Shown: positions 8,345-16,461 of the stretch, one piece after another
Position numbering within the stretch: the stretch's first letter is position 1
Layout of the letters: the number at the start of each line of letters is the position of its first letter
Assembly (NCBI GenBank): GCA_028293745.1
Contig: JAQGOF010000231.1
Coordinates: 1-57,790, forward strand
Direction: 5' to 3'
DNA: 57,790 nt
From: Gammaproteobacteria bacterium
GTDB lineage: Bacteria; Pseudomonadota; Gammaproteobacteria; Steroidobacterales; Steroidobacteraceae
Program-made: the position numbers and the translations under genes
The notes under the pieces: generated by a model
Told to the model about the DNA's origin: nothing
Databases searched by the model: none
What the model saw: the letters and a program-made list of their open reading frames with translations, nothing else

Positions 8345-9175
8345 TTGCTGCTCTCGGTCGTCACAGGCGAGTTTTCGCTCGCCACGCTACTGGCGCTCGC
8401 CTGTATCCTGGGCGCCTCCGCCCTGATGAGCGGACTGTCGGGGTTCGGATTCTCGGCCATCGGCGCCCTGTGCCTGTGGCTGTTGCCGCCGAAGCTGGGC
8501 GTGCCGCTGCTGATGAGCCTCTCGGCGGCCAACCAACTCATGTCTCTCGGGCAATTGAAGGCCGATCTGAAGCCACTGCGGGAATGGTGGCCTGACGGTC
8601 CGGCGCCCTATCTGGCCGGCGGTTTCATCGGTGTTCCAGCGGGGCTGGCGATCCTGCACTCGCTGCCAACCTCGACACTGATGGCGATCTTCGGCGGCTT
8701 CCTCATCATCTATGCAGCCTATTCGATGTTGAAGCCCGAAAGCCTCCACGTACCGTACAGGAGCAGTTGGCTCGCAGCGTCCCTGGTCGGGATGGTGGGC
8801 GGAGTCATCGGCGGCTTCACGGCTTTTCCGGGCGCTGCCGTAGTTGTCTGGAGCGGCCTGCGGCGGCTGCCAAAGCGCGAGTCCAGGAGCATCGTGCAGC
8901 CCTACATCCTGGGCCTGCAGCTCGTATCGTTGGCCATGCTGGCGGTCAAGCACCCCGAGACTTTCGACCGGACCTACTGGGCGCTGTTGATAATCACAGT
9001 TCCCATCGTGTTGCCCTGTACGCTGCTGGGTGTGAATCTGTACAAGTCCCTTTCGGATGTCAACTTCCGCCGGATCACGTTCATGTTGCTCGGGACGTCG
9101 GGCCTGGGCCTGCTCATCAAGGCAGCCGGAGCAATCACCCTGTTTGCGGTAGCCGCAACAGCGGTCGCGCGTTAA
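8345..9175 (+). CDS. TauE/SafE-family membrane transporter
   Basis: A 276-residue polytopic protein with about eight hydrophobic segments and the two-fold repeat typical of the sulfite/sulfonate exporter family TauE/SafE. The repeated motif is seen as ALMSGLSGFGFSAIGAL in the first half and VGMVGGVIGGFTAFPGA in the second. The start is TTG at 8345, three bases after the aminotransferase stop, implying coupling; no better start exists before residue 27. Family members move sulfite, sulfoacetate, taurine-derived or other small organic anions. Pairing with an exported aminotransferase hints that it handles a product of that enzyme (inference). Confidence 0.8.
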   Translation: MLLSVVTGEFSLATLLALACILGASALMSGLSGFGFSAIGALCLWLLPPKLGVPLLMSLSAANQLMSLGQLKADLKPLREWWPDGPAPYLAGGFIGVPAGLAILHSLPTSTLMAIFGGFLIIYAAYSMLKPESLHVPYRSSWLAASLVGMVGGVIGGFTAFPGAAVVVWSGLRRLPKRESRSIVQPYILGLQLVSLAMLAVKHPETFDRTYWALLIITVPIVLPCTLLGVNLYKSLSDVNFRRITFMLLGTSGLGLLIKAAGAITLFAVAATAVAR

Positions 9176-9181
9176 TCGCCC

Positions 9182-9199
9182 TGCCACCTGGCGGTGGCA
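9182..9199 (+). terminator. Hairpin after the TauE-family gene (possible weak terminator)
   Basis: TGCCACC and GGTGGCA form a perfect 7-base stem with a 4-base loop, seven bases after the stop codon. No T-run follows, so it may be a pause or mRNA-stabilising hairpin and not a true intrinsic terminator. The remaining gap to the receptor gene has no other visible gene. Confidence 0.35.
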
Positions 9200-9437
9200 C
9201 CAACATATATCAACAAAGTGGTCGGCGGCGCTCCATTGGTGCTGCCACCCGCCTGTTGATGCCTGCAAACAACAGGTGCGTGTTGGCGTCTGCTACACCA
9301 AAGTTAGTCGTAACTCCCTGAGAGATAACGCAGGTCGCAGCTGCAGCTCCCCGCTGCGGGCCCGCGGCACCGTGTTGGCCGGTTTATTGCAACGCAACGC
9401 GGATGTCGCACAACAACGATCCATTGGGAGTCACTCG

Positions 9438-12068
9438 ATGCCATTGAAACCTGACCTTGCTCGCGCTGGTGTTGCCGTGTTGGTGGTTATTGCCCTGAAA
9501 ACGAGCCTCAACGTAGTGCAAGCCGCCACTCCGGCCGACACTGCTGCGCCGGCGGATGCCGCGGCGCCTGCTGCCGACGCTTCCAGTGCCGATGCGGGGG
9601 ATATGTCCTCAATTAACGAAGTGATTGTTACGGGCACGCGCGTGGGCGGGATAAAGGCGGCGGACAGCCCGGCGCCGATCATAGTGGTGGGAGGGGAGGA
9701 GTTGCGCAAAGCCGGTGCACCGGACCTCATGACCTCGCTCTCCATGGTTATTCCCGGCTTTGTCAAACAGGCCTTTGGCGGTGACATGGCCAACCAGACG
9801 CTGCAGGCCAAGTTGCGCGGCCTGAGTCCCAACCACACGCTCATCATGGTCGATGGCAAGCGCCGCCACGGTACGGCCAACCTCGCCGTGTTGGGCGGAC
9901 CGTACCAGGGTGGCGCAGGTCCGGACCTCAACTTCATTCCGCTGGACGCGATCGACCACGTTGAGGTACTGCTGGAAGGTGCAGCCGCGCAATACGGCAC
10001 CGATGCGATCGCCGGCGTCATCAACATCATCCTGAAGAAGGACAATTCCGGCGGCCTGCTGAGAGCGCTCCGCGGCGGCTATATGGACGGCGGCGGCGAT
10101 TCGAACGACGGTAGCGCCCACATCGGGTTTGCGCCGACCGATGACAGCTTCTTCAATGTCACCGCCGAGATCCAGAACCACGCGCACAGCATGCGCGGCG
10201 GGATCGATCCGCGCGTGGTCGATCCGGCGAAACTCGCGACCTACCCCGATTCCAACATGCCGTTGCGCACCGGGTATCCCTACCTCAATCAGATCCAGGG
10301 AGACGCCCATTTCACGCTCGCGACCTTCGCGTTCAATTCCGGCTTCAAACTAGGCGATGGCGTCGAGTTCTACAGCTTCGGCACCTGGGGCGATAAGAAG
10401 GCCGACTCGTTCGAGAACTACCGTTTGCCGGACAAGATCTCGCACACGGATGCGGCCACCGGCGCCACGTCCTACATGTATCCGTACGGCTTCAATCCCG
10501 AGGAAGCAAGCTCTGAAAAAGACTACCAGATCACCGGGGGCCTGAAGGGCTCGATCGCGGACTGGAACTGGGACCTCGCTACCGGATACGGCAACGACAC
10601 CGTCGATATAAGCACGCTGCACTCCGGAAACGCTTCGCTGTATTCCGATACGGGCGCCTCGCCGGTCGACTTCTACGATGGCAAGTTCGTCGCGACCCAG
10701 TGGACCTCGACTCTGGATGTCAACCGGAACATCGATGTCGGTATGGCCGGGCCGGTCAACGTCGCTTTCGGCGGCGAATATCGTCGTGACACCTACGCCA
10801 TTTATGCAGGCGATGCAGCCTCATATTACGGCGGTGGCGCGCAATCGTTCCCTGGCTTTACTCCTGCGGACGCAGGAAAGTACAGCCGCAAGAACTATGC
10901 GGGCTACATCGATCTGGCCGCGACACCTATCAGCGGGCTCAAGATCGACCTCGCGGGACGGCACGAGCATTTCAGTGACTTCGGCAACACCGATATCGGC
11001 AAGGCGACCATCCGCTATGACTTCACGCCGGCGTTCGCGGTTCGCGGCACGGTCAGCACCGGCTTCCGCGCTCCGACCCTCGCCGAAGAGCACTACACGA
11101 CAGTCAACGTGGGTCCGACCACGGCCTTCATCCAGATTCCGCCTAACTCCGTGGCGGCGACGAAGCTGGGGTTGACTAGTGGTCTGCAGCCCGAGAAGTC
11201 TACGAGTTTCAGCTTCGGTGTCGTGCTGCAGCCCTTCGACAAGCTGTTCGCGTCGCTGGACGTGTATCAGATCACCGTCACCAACCGCATCGTGGGCAGC
11301 GGCAACCTGACCGGTTCGATCACCGGACCAGACCCCAACGACCCCAACTGTGTAGCAAAGCTTCCATCCTGCCGGCAAATTACGACCATCATCTCGCAGG
11401 CGATCGTTAATGCCGCGCTGGCCAGCGGTGCCTCGGTAGACCAGGTGCGCAATACCGGGATCAATTTGTTTGCGAACGGTATGGATACCCGCACGCGCGG
11501 CGCGGAATTCACGCTCACCTATCCCACCGATCTGCCGATGGGGCACTTCGACTGGTCGGCGAGCGCGGCCTACAACCAGACCACTGTCACGAAGCCGCTC
11601 GGAGTTCCGCCGGTGGGTGCGCTTCCACTCGTTTCAGGACAGGCGCTGTTCGATTCGACGGCCCTTTCCGACGTCTCGACCGCATCTCCGAAGTTCGTGT
11701 TGAACTTGGGCACGGTCTGGACGTACGAGAAGGCATCAGTCAAGGTTCAGGAGGTCATCTATGGCCCGTCCTCGGAGTGGGAGAATGACTTCTTCGATAC
11801 GAACGGCAACAACGCCGTCTATTATCGGGACCATATCGGTACCATCCCGACGACCAACCTCGAGGCCGGATACGAGATCATGAAGGGTCTGACATTGAGC
11901 GCCGGTGCGGTGAACCTGTTCAACCGTTACCCGCCAAAGCAAAACCCCAATCTCCTGACCGCATTCAGGGGCGCGGACGATAACTCAGCGGTGCAAATCT
12001 ACCCGGGCTTCTCGCCCTTCGGAATCAATGGTGGCTTCTACTACGCGAGGGCGGCCTTCAGCTTCTAA
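9438..12068 (+). CDS. TonB-dependent outer-membrane receptor
   Basis: An 876-residue outer-membrane active transporter. A signal peptide (MPLKPDLARAGVAVLVV...) is followed by an Ala/Asp/Pro-rich stretch and a TonB-box-like segment (INEVIVTGTR). The plug domain follows with LRGLSPNHTLIMVDGKRRHG and AAAQYGTDAIAGVINIILKK, then a beta-barrel with FRAPTLAEEHYT and a C-terminal aromatic residue (RAAFSF). Start 9438 is preceded by GGGAG at good spacing; the frame is open farther upstream to 9276 but does not look coding. The type with the RRHG motif often takes up organic substrates, but the ligand is not determinable. Its stop overlaps the convergent TPR gene's stop. Confidence 0.9.
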   Translation: MPLKPDLARAGVAVLVVIALKTSLNVVQAATPADTAAPADAAAPAADASSADAGDMSSINEVIVTGTRVGGIKAADSPAPIIVVGGEELRKAGAPDLMTSLSMVIPGFVKQAFGGDMANQTLQAKLRGLSPNHTLIMVDGKRRHGTANLAVLGGPYQGGAGPDLNFIPLDAIDHVEVLLEGAAAQYGTDAIAGVINIILKKDNSGGLLRALRGGYMDGGGDSNDGSAHIGFAPTDDSFFNVTAEIQNHAHSMRGGIDPRVVDPAKLATYPDSNMPLRTGYPYLNQIQGDAHFTLATFAFNSGFKLGDGVEFYSFGTWGDKKADSFENYRLPDKISHTDAATGATSYMYPYGFNPEEASSEKDYQITGGLKGSIADWNWDLATGYGNDTVDISTLHSGNASLYSDTGASPVDFYDGKFVATQWTSTLDVNRNIDVGMAGPVNVAFGGEYRRDTYAIYAGDAASYYGGGAQSFPGFTPADAGKYSRKNYAGYIDLAATPISGLKIDLAGRHEHFSDFGNTDIGKATIRYDFTPAFAVRGTVSTGFRAPTLAEEHYTTVNVGPTTAFIQIPPNSVAATKLGLTSGLQPEKSTSFSFGVVLQPFDKLFASLDVYQITVTNRIVGSGNLTGSITGPDPNDPNCVAKLPSCRQITTIISQAIVNAALASGASVDQVRNTGINLFANGMDTRTRGAEFTLTYPTDLPMGHFDWSASAAYNQTTVTKPLGVPPVGALPLVSGQALFDSTALSDVSTASPKFVLNLGTVWTYEKASVKVQEVIYGPSSEWENDFFDTNGNNAVYYRDHIGTIPTTNLEAGYEIMKGLTLSAGAVNLFNRYPPKQNPNLLTAFRGADDNSAVQIYPGFSPFGINGGFYYARAAFSF

Positions 12069-13003
12069 GGCATGGGATGGCGGAGCTCTTCGAGCTCCGC
12101 CATCGCCAGATGATGCTCGATGAAATACGGCACATTGAGTTGGGTTGTGGCAGTGAAATACCTGGTGGCCTCATCGATGCGCTTTTCCGCGAGCCGTTTC
12201 TCGCCCGTATAGAACAGCGCCTCTGTGAGGATCTCGCGCTGTCGGCGCCCGTCGCGCTCGGAATCCACCGCATCCACAAGTTCGGCCTCCGTGATCTTGC
12301 CCTGGAGTGACTCGAGAATCGGTGTGGGCCAGGTTCCGGGGATGCGGCGGTTCACCAAAACGGGTTCCTGCGTACCGAGGTGCTTCTGTGCGATCCAGAG
12401 GAAGCATTGCCAGTAGGTGGCTTGCTCGTCATCCGGCGCCTCAGTCACCGCAAGCCGCGCATCCGTGACTGCCTCGAGCCATCGGTTCTCGATGAAATCC
12501 AACTGTGTGATGAGGGTGTAGACGGAAAAGTTGGCGCGACCGAGGCTCAACTGCCGCTGAGTCTCGAGGCGCGCATCTTTGTAGCGACCCATGTCGAGTA
12601 GAGCAGCTGCTAGCTGGGCGTGAAGGAATTCCGCGCGGGGGTTGCAGGCGACCGCCTTGGCGTACGCCTCGGCGGCTTTGGCGTCGTCTCCCATGCTCGA
12701 ATACACACCACCCAGGTCGTCGAAGAGGGTCGCGAAGCGTTTTGCGCCGAGCGTTTGCGCACAGTTCGTTTCGGGTGGCGGGTCTTTGGATAGGTCGAAG
12801 GTTATTTGAGTGAGGCGTTTCTTCAGAGCGTATTGCGCGCTGGCAGCGTACACGGGCGGGAATTGGTGCGACGCGGCGTAGGTTAGGAGGGGAGTAGGGT
12901 CGGGAGTGGCCGCGTTCACCGCGACTGCGAACATCAGGAGTGCTGCATGAGCTACCCGTTGGGCGGCAGCTAAGTCGCGCGAGCGTTGGGCGCGCGCCAC
13001 CAC
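12065..13003 (-). CDS. Secreted TPR-repeat protein at the end of the Moco operon
   Basis: A 312-residue protein with a hydrophobic N-terminal segment (about residues 17-32, ending VNAATPDP) that reads as a signal peptide. Helical TPR-like repeats follow, clearest at LGGVYSSMGDDAKAAEAYAKAVACNP and LAAALLDMGRYKDARLETQRQL. It starts with GTG one base after the stop of the moaE-moeB-rhodanese gene, so it is probably coupled; an internal ATG near residue 24 is less likely. Its link to molybdenum cofactor is positional only. The stop codon TAG (12065-12067) overlaps the TAA of the convergent receptor gene by two bases. Confidence 0.75.
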   Translation of the reverse strand: MVARAQRSRDLAAAQRVAHAALLMFAVAVNAATPDPTPLLTYAASHQFPPVYAASAQYALKKRLTQITFDLSKDPPPETNCAQTLGAKRFATLFDDLGGVYSSMGDDAKAAEAYAKAVACNPRAEFLHAQLAAALLDMGRYKDARLETQRQLSLGRANFSVYTLITQLDFIENRWLEAVTDARLAVTEAPDDEQATYWQCFLWIAQKHLGTQEPVLVNRRIPGTWPTPILESLQGKITEAELVDAVDSERDGRRQREILTEALFYTGEKRLAEKRIDEATRYFTATTQLNVPYFIEHHLAMAELEELRHPMP

Positions 13004-13004
13004 G

Positions 13005-14864
13005 TTAAGCTAGTAGCCGCGCCTGCAGGCCTTTTACACCGCCGCGCAGTGAGTAGATGTCGGCGAGTCCACGCTCTCTCAGTTCCTGAGTTGCTGCGAG
13101 ACTTCGCCTACCACTCGCGCAGACGAGTAGTGTTTTGGCGGCGGGCGCAAACGCTGGTTGCCCATGCAGCAGTTCCGCCATGGGGATGTTTCGAGAGTGA
13201 GACGTTGGCGTCGGCATTTCCTGGAGCTCGTTTGGCTCACGGATGTCTACAATCTCGAAGCCAGCGTCGTATGCCTGATCCAGCGTGTCGAAGGAGACCT
13301 CGAGAACGGGGTTGGCCCCGGCCGCTGCGGCTATAACGCCCCCGACGGACATGGTGCCCCTGTTCGCGGCGGCGCCCGCCGCGGCGCTGGCCGCAGCCGC
13401 GGTTGCTTGCGCTACTGCCGCCTCCTGTGCCGCCGTCGCGCGTGAGACCGCATGTTCGGGACACGAACTCGCGCGCTTCGTCCGGACGCGCGATGTCGAC
13501 AGGGTGAGCAGATCGAGCACGAGCAACTCGTCGTTGAGTCGTCCCGGAAGGTCGAGCAGGAGCTTCATTGCCTCGAAGGCCTGCAGACCACCAAAGATGC
13601 CCGGCACTGGCCCCAATACACCGGCTTCGGCGCAGTTGCCGACGATCCCATCGCGAGTGGCTTCGGGCCATACGCACCGGAGGCAGGCAGAGCCTGGTCG
13701 AACAATCTGCAACTGACCCTCGTATTGGTACACGCTCGCAAACACGACCGGTTTGCCGAGCTTTACGCAATAGTCGTTCAGCAGGAACTTGGTCGCAAAA
13801 TTGTCGGTGCAGTCGATGACGAGATCGTATTGCGCGATCAGGTCCGGCGCATTCAGTGCGTCGAGGCGAACCGTGTAGGCGCGCACGTCAACGTCCGGGT
13901 TCAGTGCGCGCACACGATCGGCCGCGAGTTCTGCCTTTAGTTGTCCGACATCCGCGAGGGCGTACATCGTCTGGCGGTGCAGGTTAGATGGCTCGAGGCG
14001 ATCGCCGTCGACGAGACCGAGCCGGCCGATACCGGCGCCGGTGAGGTAGCTGATAACCGGCACACCAAGTCCGCCGCAACCGATCACGAGCACCCGGCTG
14101 GCACGCAGCTTCGCCTGACCCGCTGCGCCCACTTCCTTGAGGGCCATCTGCCGCGAGTAGTCGGGAATCGGCGCACCGACGCGGGCGTGTGTTGACGCAA
14201 GTGCGGCTGCGGCCGCGGAGGTGAACCGTGAGCTGCGATCGGTGAGGCCGCTGCTGGTTTTTGGCGTAGCGACGGAGCGAGGGCCATGCCCGGCGTGGCC
14301 GTGGCCGTGACCCGCGTGGTCGGTGGGGTCGTGGCCCGCGTGGTCGGCGTGGTCGTGGCCCGCGTGGTCGTGGCCCGCATGGTCATGGTCATGGCTGCCA
14401 GGCTGCGTCGCTGCATGCGCCGAATGGTCAACGCTCGGCGCGGCACATCGCTCGCAGTTCACCCAACCGGAATCGCCGTTCTCGTAGTGCTCTTTCTTCC
14501 AAATCGGGACTCGATGTTTGACTTCGTCGATGATGTATCGGCATGCGGCGAAGGCTTCGGCGCGGTGACGTGCACTTACACCTACCCACACTGCCATGTC
14601 ACCGATCGCGAGATCTCCGATGCGGTGTACGCAGGCAGCGTGTTCGATACCAAATCGGGCAATCGCTTCTGCGACGATTCGTTCACCTTCCTTGATGGCG
14701 AGCGGCTCGAACGCCTCATATTCGAGATGGCGGACGGCGAGCCCTTCATTGTGGTTGCGAACCCAACCTTCGAATGAGGCGTAACCGCCGGCGGTGGGAT
14801 CGAGCAGCTGCGCGCGTACCGCAGCTTCGTCGATTTTCTCGCGCGTGAAACTGAACGTCGCCAT
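13005..14864 (-). CDS. MoaE-MoeB/ThiF-rhodanese tripartite fusion
   Basis: A 619-residue fusion of three molybdopterin-pathway enzymes. Residues about 3-140 are MoaE, the large subunit of molybdopterin synthase (VPIWKKEHYENG carries the active-site lysines). Residues 147-194 form a linker with 16 histidines (repeated HAGHDHAGH). Residues about 230-470 are a MoeB/ThiF E1 enzyme: nucleotide loop GCGGLGVPV (262-270), DGDRLEPSNLHRQ, zinc-type CLRC (394, 397) plus C468-P-E-H471 in place of the usual second CxxC, and GNCAEAGVLG with Cys411 matching the MOCS3-type catalytic Cys. After an Ala-rich linker, residues about 520-619 are a rhodanese with CASGRRS (Cys582). E1 plus rhodanese is the MOCS3/Uba4 layout. 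Start at ATG 14864. Confidence 0.9.
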   Translation of the reverse strand: MATFSFTREKIDEAAVRAQLLDPTAGGYASFEGWVRNHNEGLAVRHLEYEAFEPLAIKEGERIVAEAIARFGIEHAACVHRIGDLAIGDMAVWVGVSARHRAEAFAACRYIIDEVKHRVPIWKKEHYENGDSGWVNCERCAAPSVDHSAHAATQPGSHDHDHAGHDHAGHDHADHAGHDPTDHAGHGHGHAGHGPRSVATPKTSSGLTDRSSRFTSAAAAALASTHARVGAPIPDYSRQMALKEVGAAGQAKLRASRVLVIGCGGLGVPVISYLTGAGIGRLGLVDGDRLEPSNLHRQTMYALADVGQLKAELAADRVRALNPDVDVRAYTVRLDALNAPDLIAQYDLVIDCTDNFATKFLLNDYCVKLGKPVVFASVYQYEGQLQIVRPGSACLRCVWPEATRDGIVGNCAEAGVLGPVPGIFGGLQAFEAMKLLLDLPGRLNDELLVLDLLTLSTSRVRTKRASSCPEHAVSRATAAQEAAVAQATAAAASAAAGAAANRGTMSVGGVIAAAAGANPVLEVSFDTLDQAYDAGFEIVDIREPNELQEMPTPTSHSRNIPMAELLHGQPAFAPAAKTLLVCASGRRSLAATQELRERGLADIYSLRGGVKGLQARLLA

Positions 14865-14877
14865 TGATGCTTCTCGA

Positions 14878-15915
14878 TCAACCGCCTGCAACTGGGGGAA
14901 TGAAGACGACGGAGTCACCATCGGCCAGACGCTGTGACCATTCGCCGAATTCGGCGTTCACGGCGACACGCAGCATTTCCGGGGCGAGGGAGAACGGATA
15001 GCGCGACTTCAGTTCGTTGTAGAGATCGCGCGGAGTATGGGCAGCCGTGACGATGGATTCGTCGCTGCGGCCTGCCTGCTCGCGGAGAATGGCGTAATAC
15101 TGCACTTTGATGCGCTTGTCGGCAGGCGCGCCGTTGAGGGTGGCACCGGCGGCGCTGCCGGGCGTCGTCGTCGTCGCGCCGCGCGCGCCGGCCGCGCCTG
15201 CGCCCGGTTTTGTGCCGACGTGCACACGTCCCGTACCGGCGTCGATCTTCTTGGCGCCGGGAATCTCAGCCGGGCTCAATGCCGCCATTGCAGCCCCATA
15301 TTCGTCGGGTGTGTTCACATTATCAAGCGCGTTCGGATTGGGCTCATCAATCAACTGCACATCGGAGTTGATGAGGAACTTGCGCGGGCAATCCTTGCCC
15401 TTCGCCACGTGAGCGAGCAACGGTTCGCGGCTGGCGGGCTCGTAGATCGCACACAGTGGTTCCGGCAAGCCGTCGTGACTGGAGCGGTACGCGGTTGCGA
15501 GACGTTGTGGCTGCCGCGCGCCAATCAAATGCGTCAGCGTGGCGTTGTCGAGAAACGGCAGGTCGCAAGCGAGTACCAACCAGGCAACCTGCGGATGTTT
15601 TGCCTGCGCGGCCATGATGCCGGCGGCGGGTCCGAGGTTTTCATGCGTGTCCACAATCTGATCGAAACGTGCGCGGACAGGATCGCCTGTCTGATCGGGA
15701 CGCACAGAGATGAACACACGCTGCGCGTGTGGCTGGAGCAGGGATACTGCCCACTCAAGCTGGGTGCGACCGTGGTACGCCAACGCAGCCTTATCGCGCT
15801 GCATGCGGGTGCTGCGTCCGCCGGCTAATACCAGGGCGTAAATCGGCGCCGCAATGGACCCGGCCGCTGTCGTGTGAGCAGCGTCCTTCGGAGCCTTGCT
15901 GGTTGATGTGCTCAT
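14878..15915 (-). CDS. MobA-MoaD fusion (Mo-cofactor guanylyltransferase plus sulfur carrier)
   Basis: A 345-residue fusion. Residues about 23-213 are MobA, which attaches GMP to Mo-molybdopterin: LVLAGGRSTRMQRDKAAL loop, ACDLPFL (Asp118) and NVNTPDEY. A Gly/Ala/Thr-rich linker (about 225-265) leads to MoaD at 267-345, the ubiquitin-like sulfur carrier, ending FIPPVAGG with the C-terminal Gly-Gly that must be adenylated and thiocarboxylated. Placing MoaD last keeps its Gly-Gly free. ATG 15915 lies eight bases after the moaC stop, and the stop is 13 bases before the partner fusion. The partner gene supplies the E1, rhodanese and MoaE that act on this tail. Confidence 0.9.
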   Translation of the reverse strand: MSTSTSKAPKDAAHTTAAGSIAAPIYALVLAGGRSTRMQRDKAALAYHGRTQLEWAVSLLQPHAQRVFISVRPDQTGDPVRARFDQIVDTHENLGPAAGIMAAQAKHPQVAWLVLACDLPFLDNATLTHLIGARQPQRLATAYRSSHDGLPEPLCAIYEPASREPLLAHVAKGKDCPRKFLINSDVQLIDEPNPNALDNVNTPDEYGAAMAALSPAEIPGAKKIDAGTGRVHVGTKPGAGAAGARGATTTTPGSAAGATLNGAPADKRIKVQYYAILREQAGRSDESIVTAAHTPRDLYNELKSRYPFSLAPEMLRVAVNAEFGEWSQRLADGDSVVFIPPVAGG

Positions 15916-15923
15916 GAGTTGAA

Positions 15924-16460
15924 TTACGCTTTGCGCTTGAAGTCGCGTTTGCCGCCCGTCTTTTCGACCAGGCGGATGCTGCTGATCTCGATGTCGTGCG
16001 ACAGCGCCTTGCACATGTCGTAGATGGTCAGGGCGGCGACCGAGGCGCCAGTGAGGGCTTCCATCTCAACGCCGGTGCGATGATGCACGGATACCTGACA
16101 TGTTATGACGATCTCGCCGCTGCGCGTGTCATCGATTTCGATTGCGCAGTTATCAATGGGCAGGGGATGGCAGAAGGGGATGAGCTCATGTGTGCGCTTG
16201 GCGGCCATGACGCCCGAAATGATGGCGGTGTCGAACACCGGGCCCTTCTTTGTGCGGTGACCACTCTTGCGAAGAGCCTCAGCGACATTCGGAGGAAAGC
16301 GAACGCGCGCCTGGGCAGTTGCTATGCGGTGCGTGACGCCCTTCGCGCTGACATCGACCATGGTCGGCCGATTGCGCTCGTCGAGATGCGTGAGGCCCGT
16401 CGTAGCGCTGACATCGCTCGCCCGACGCGTGGCCACGCGACTTGCATTTGGCTTTCTCAC
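15924..16460 (-). CDS. moaC: Cyclic pyranopterin monophosphate synthase MoaC
   Basis: Converts the MoaA product 3',8-cyclo-7,8-dihydro-GTP to cyclic pyranopterin monophosphate. The 178-residue protein shows TMVDVSAKG, a KKGPVFDTAIISG segment, MAAKRTHELIPFCHPLPI, and the active-site helix EMEALTGASVAALTIYDMCKAL carrying the conserved Asp and Lys. Start is taken as GTG 16460, one base after the moaA stop, which gives a slightly long N-terminus of about 30 residues before the conserved core. An upstream GTG within moaA is less likely. Confidence 0.93.
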   Translation of the reverse strand: MRKPNASRVATRRASDVSATTGLTHLDERNRPTMVDVSAKGVTHRIATAQARVRFPPNVAEALRKSGHRTKKGPVFDTAIISGVMAAKRTHELIPFCHPLPIDNCAIEIDDTRSGEIVITCQVSVHHRTGVEMEALTGASVAALTIYDMCKALSHDIEISSIRLVEKTGGKRDFKRKA

Positions 16461-16461
16461 A

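Noticed and set aside
14283..14426. Repeated units resembling a small CRISPR or satellite array
   Set aside because: Units are in frame, of mixed length, and encode the His-rich linker of a real protein.
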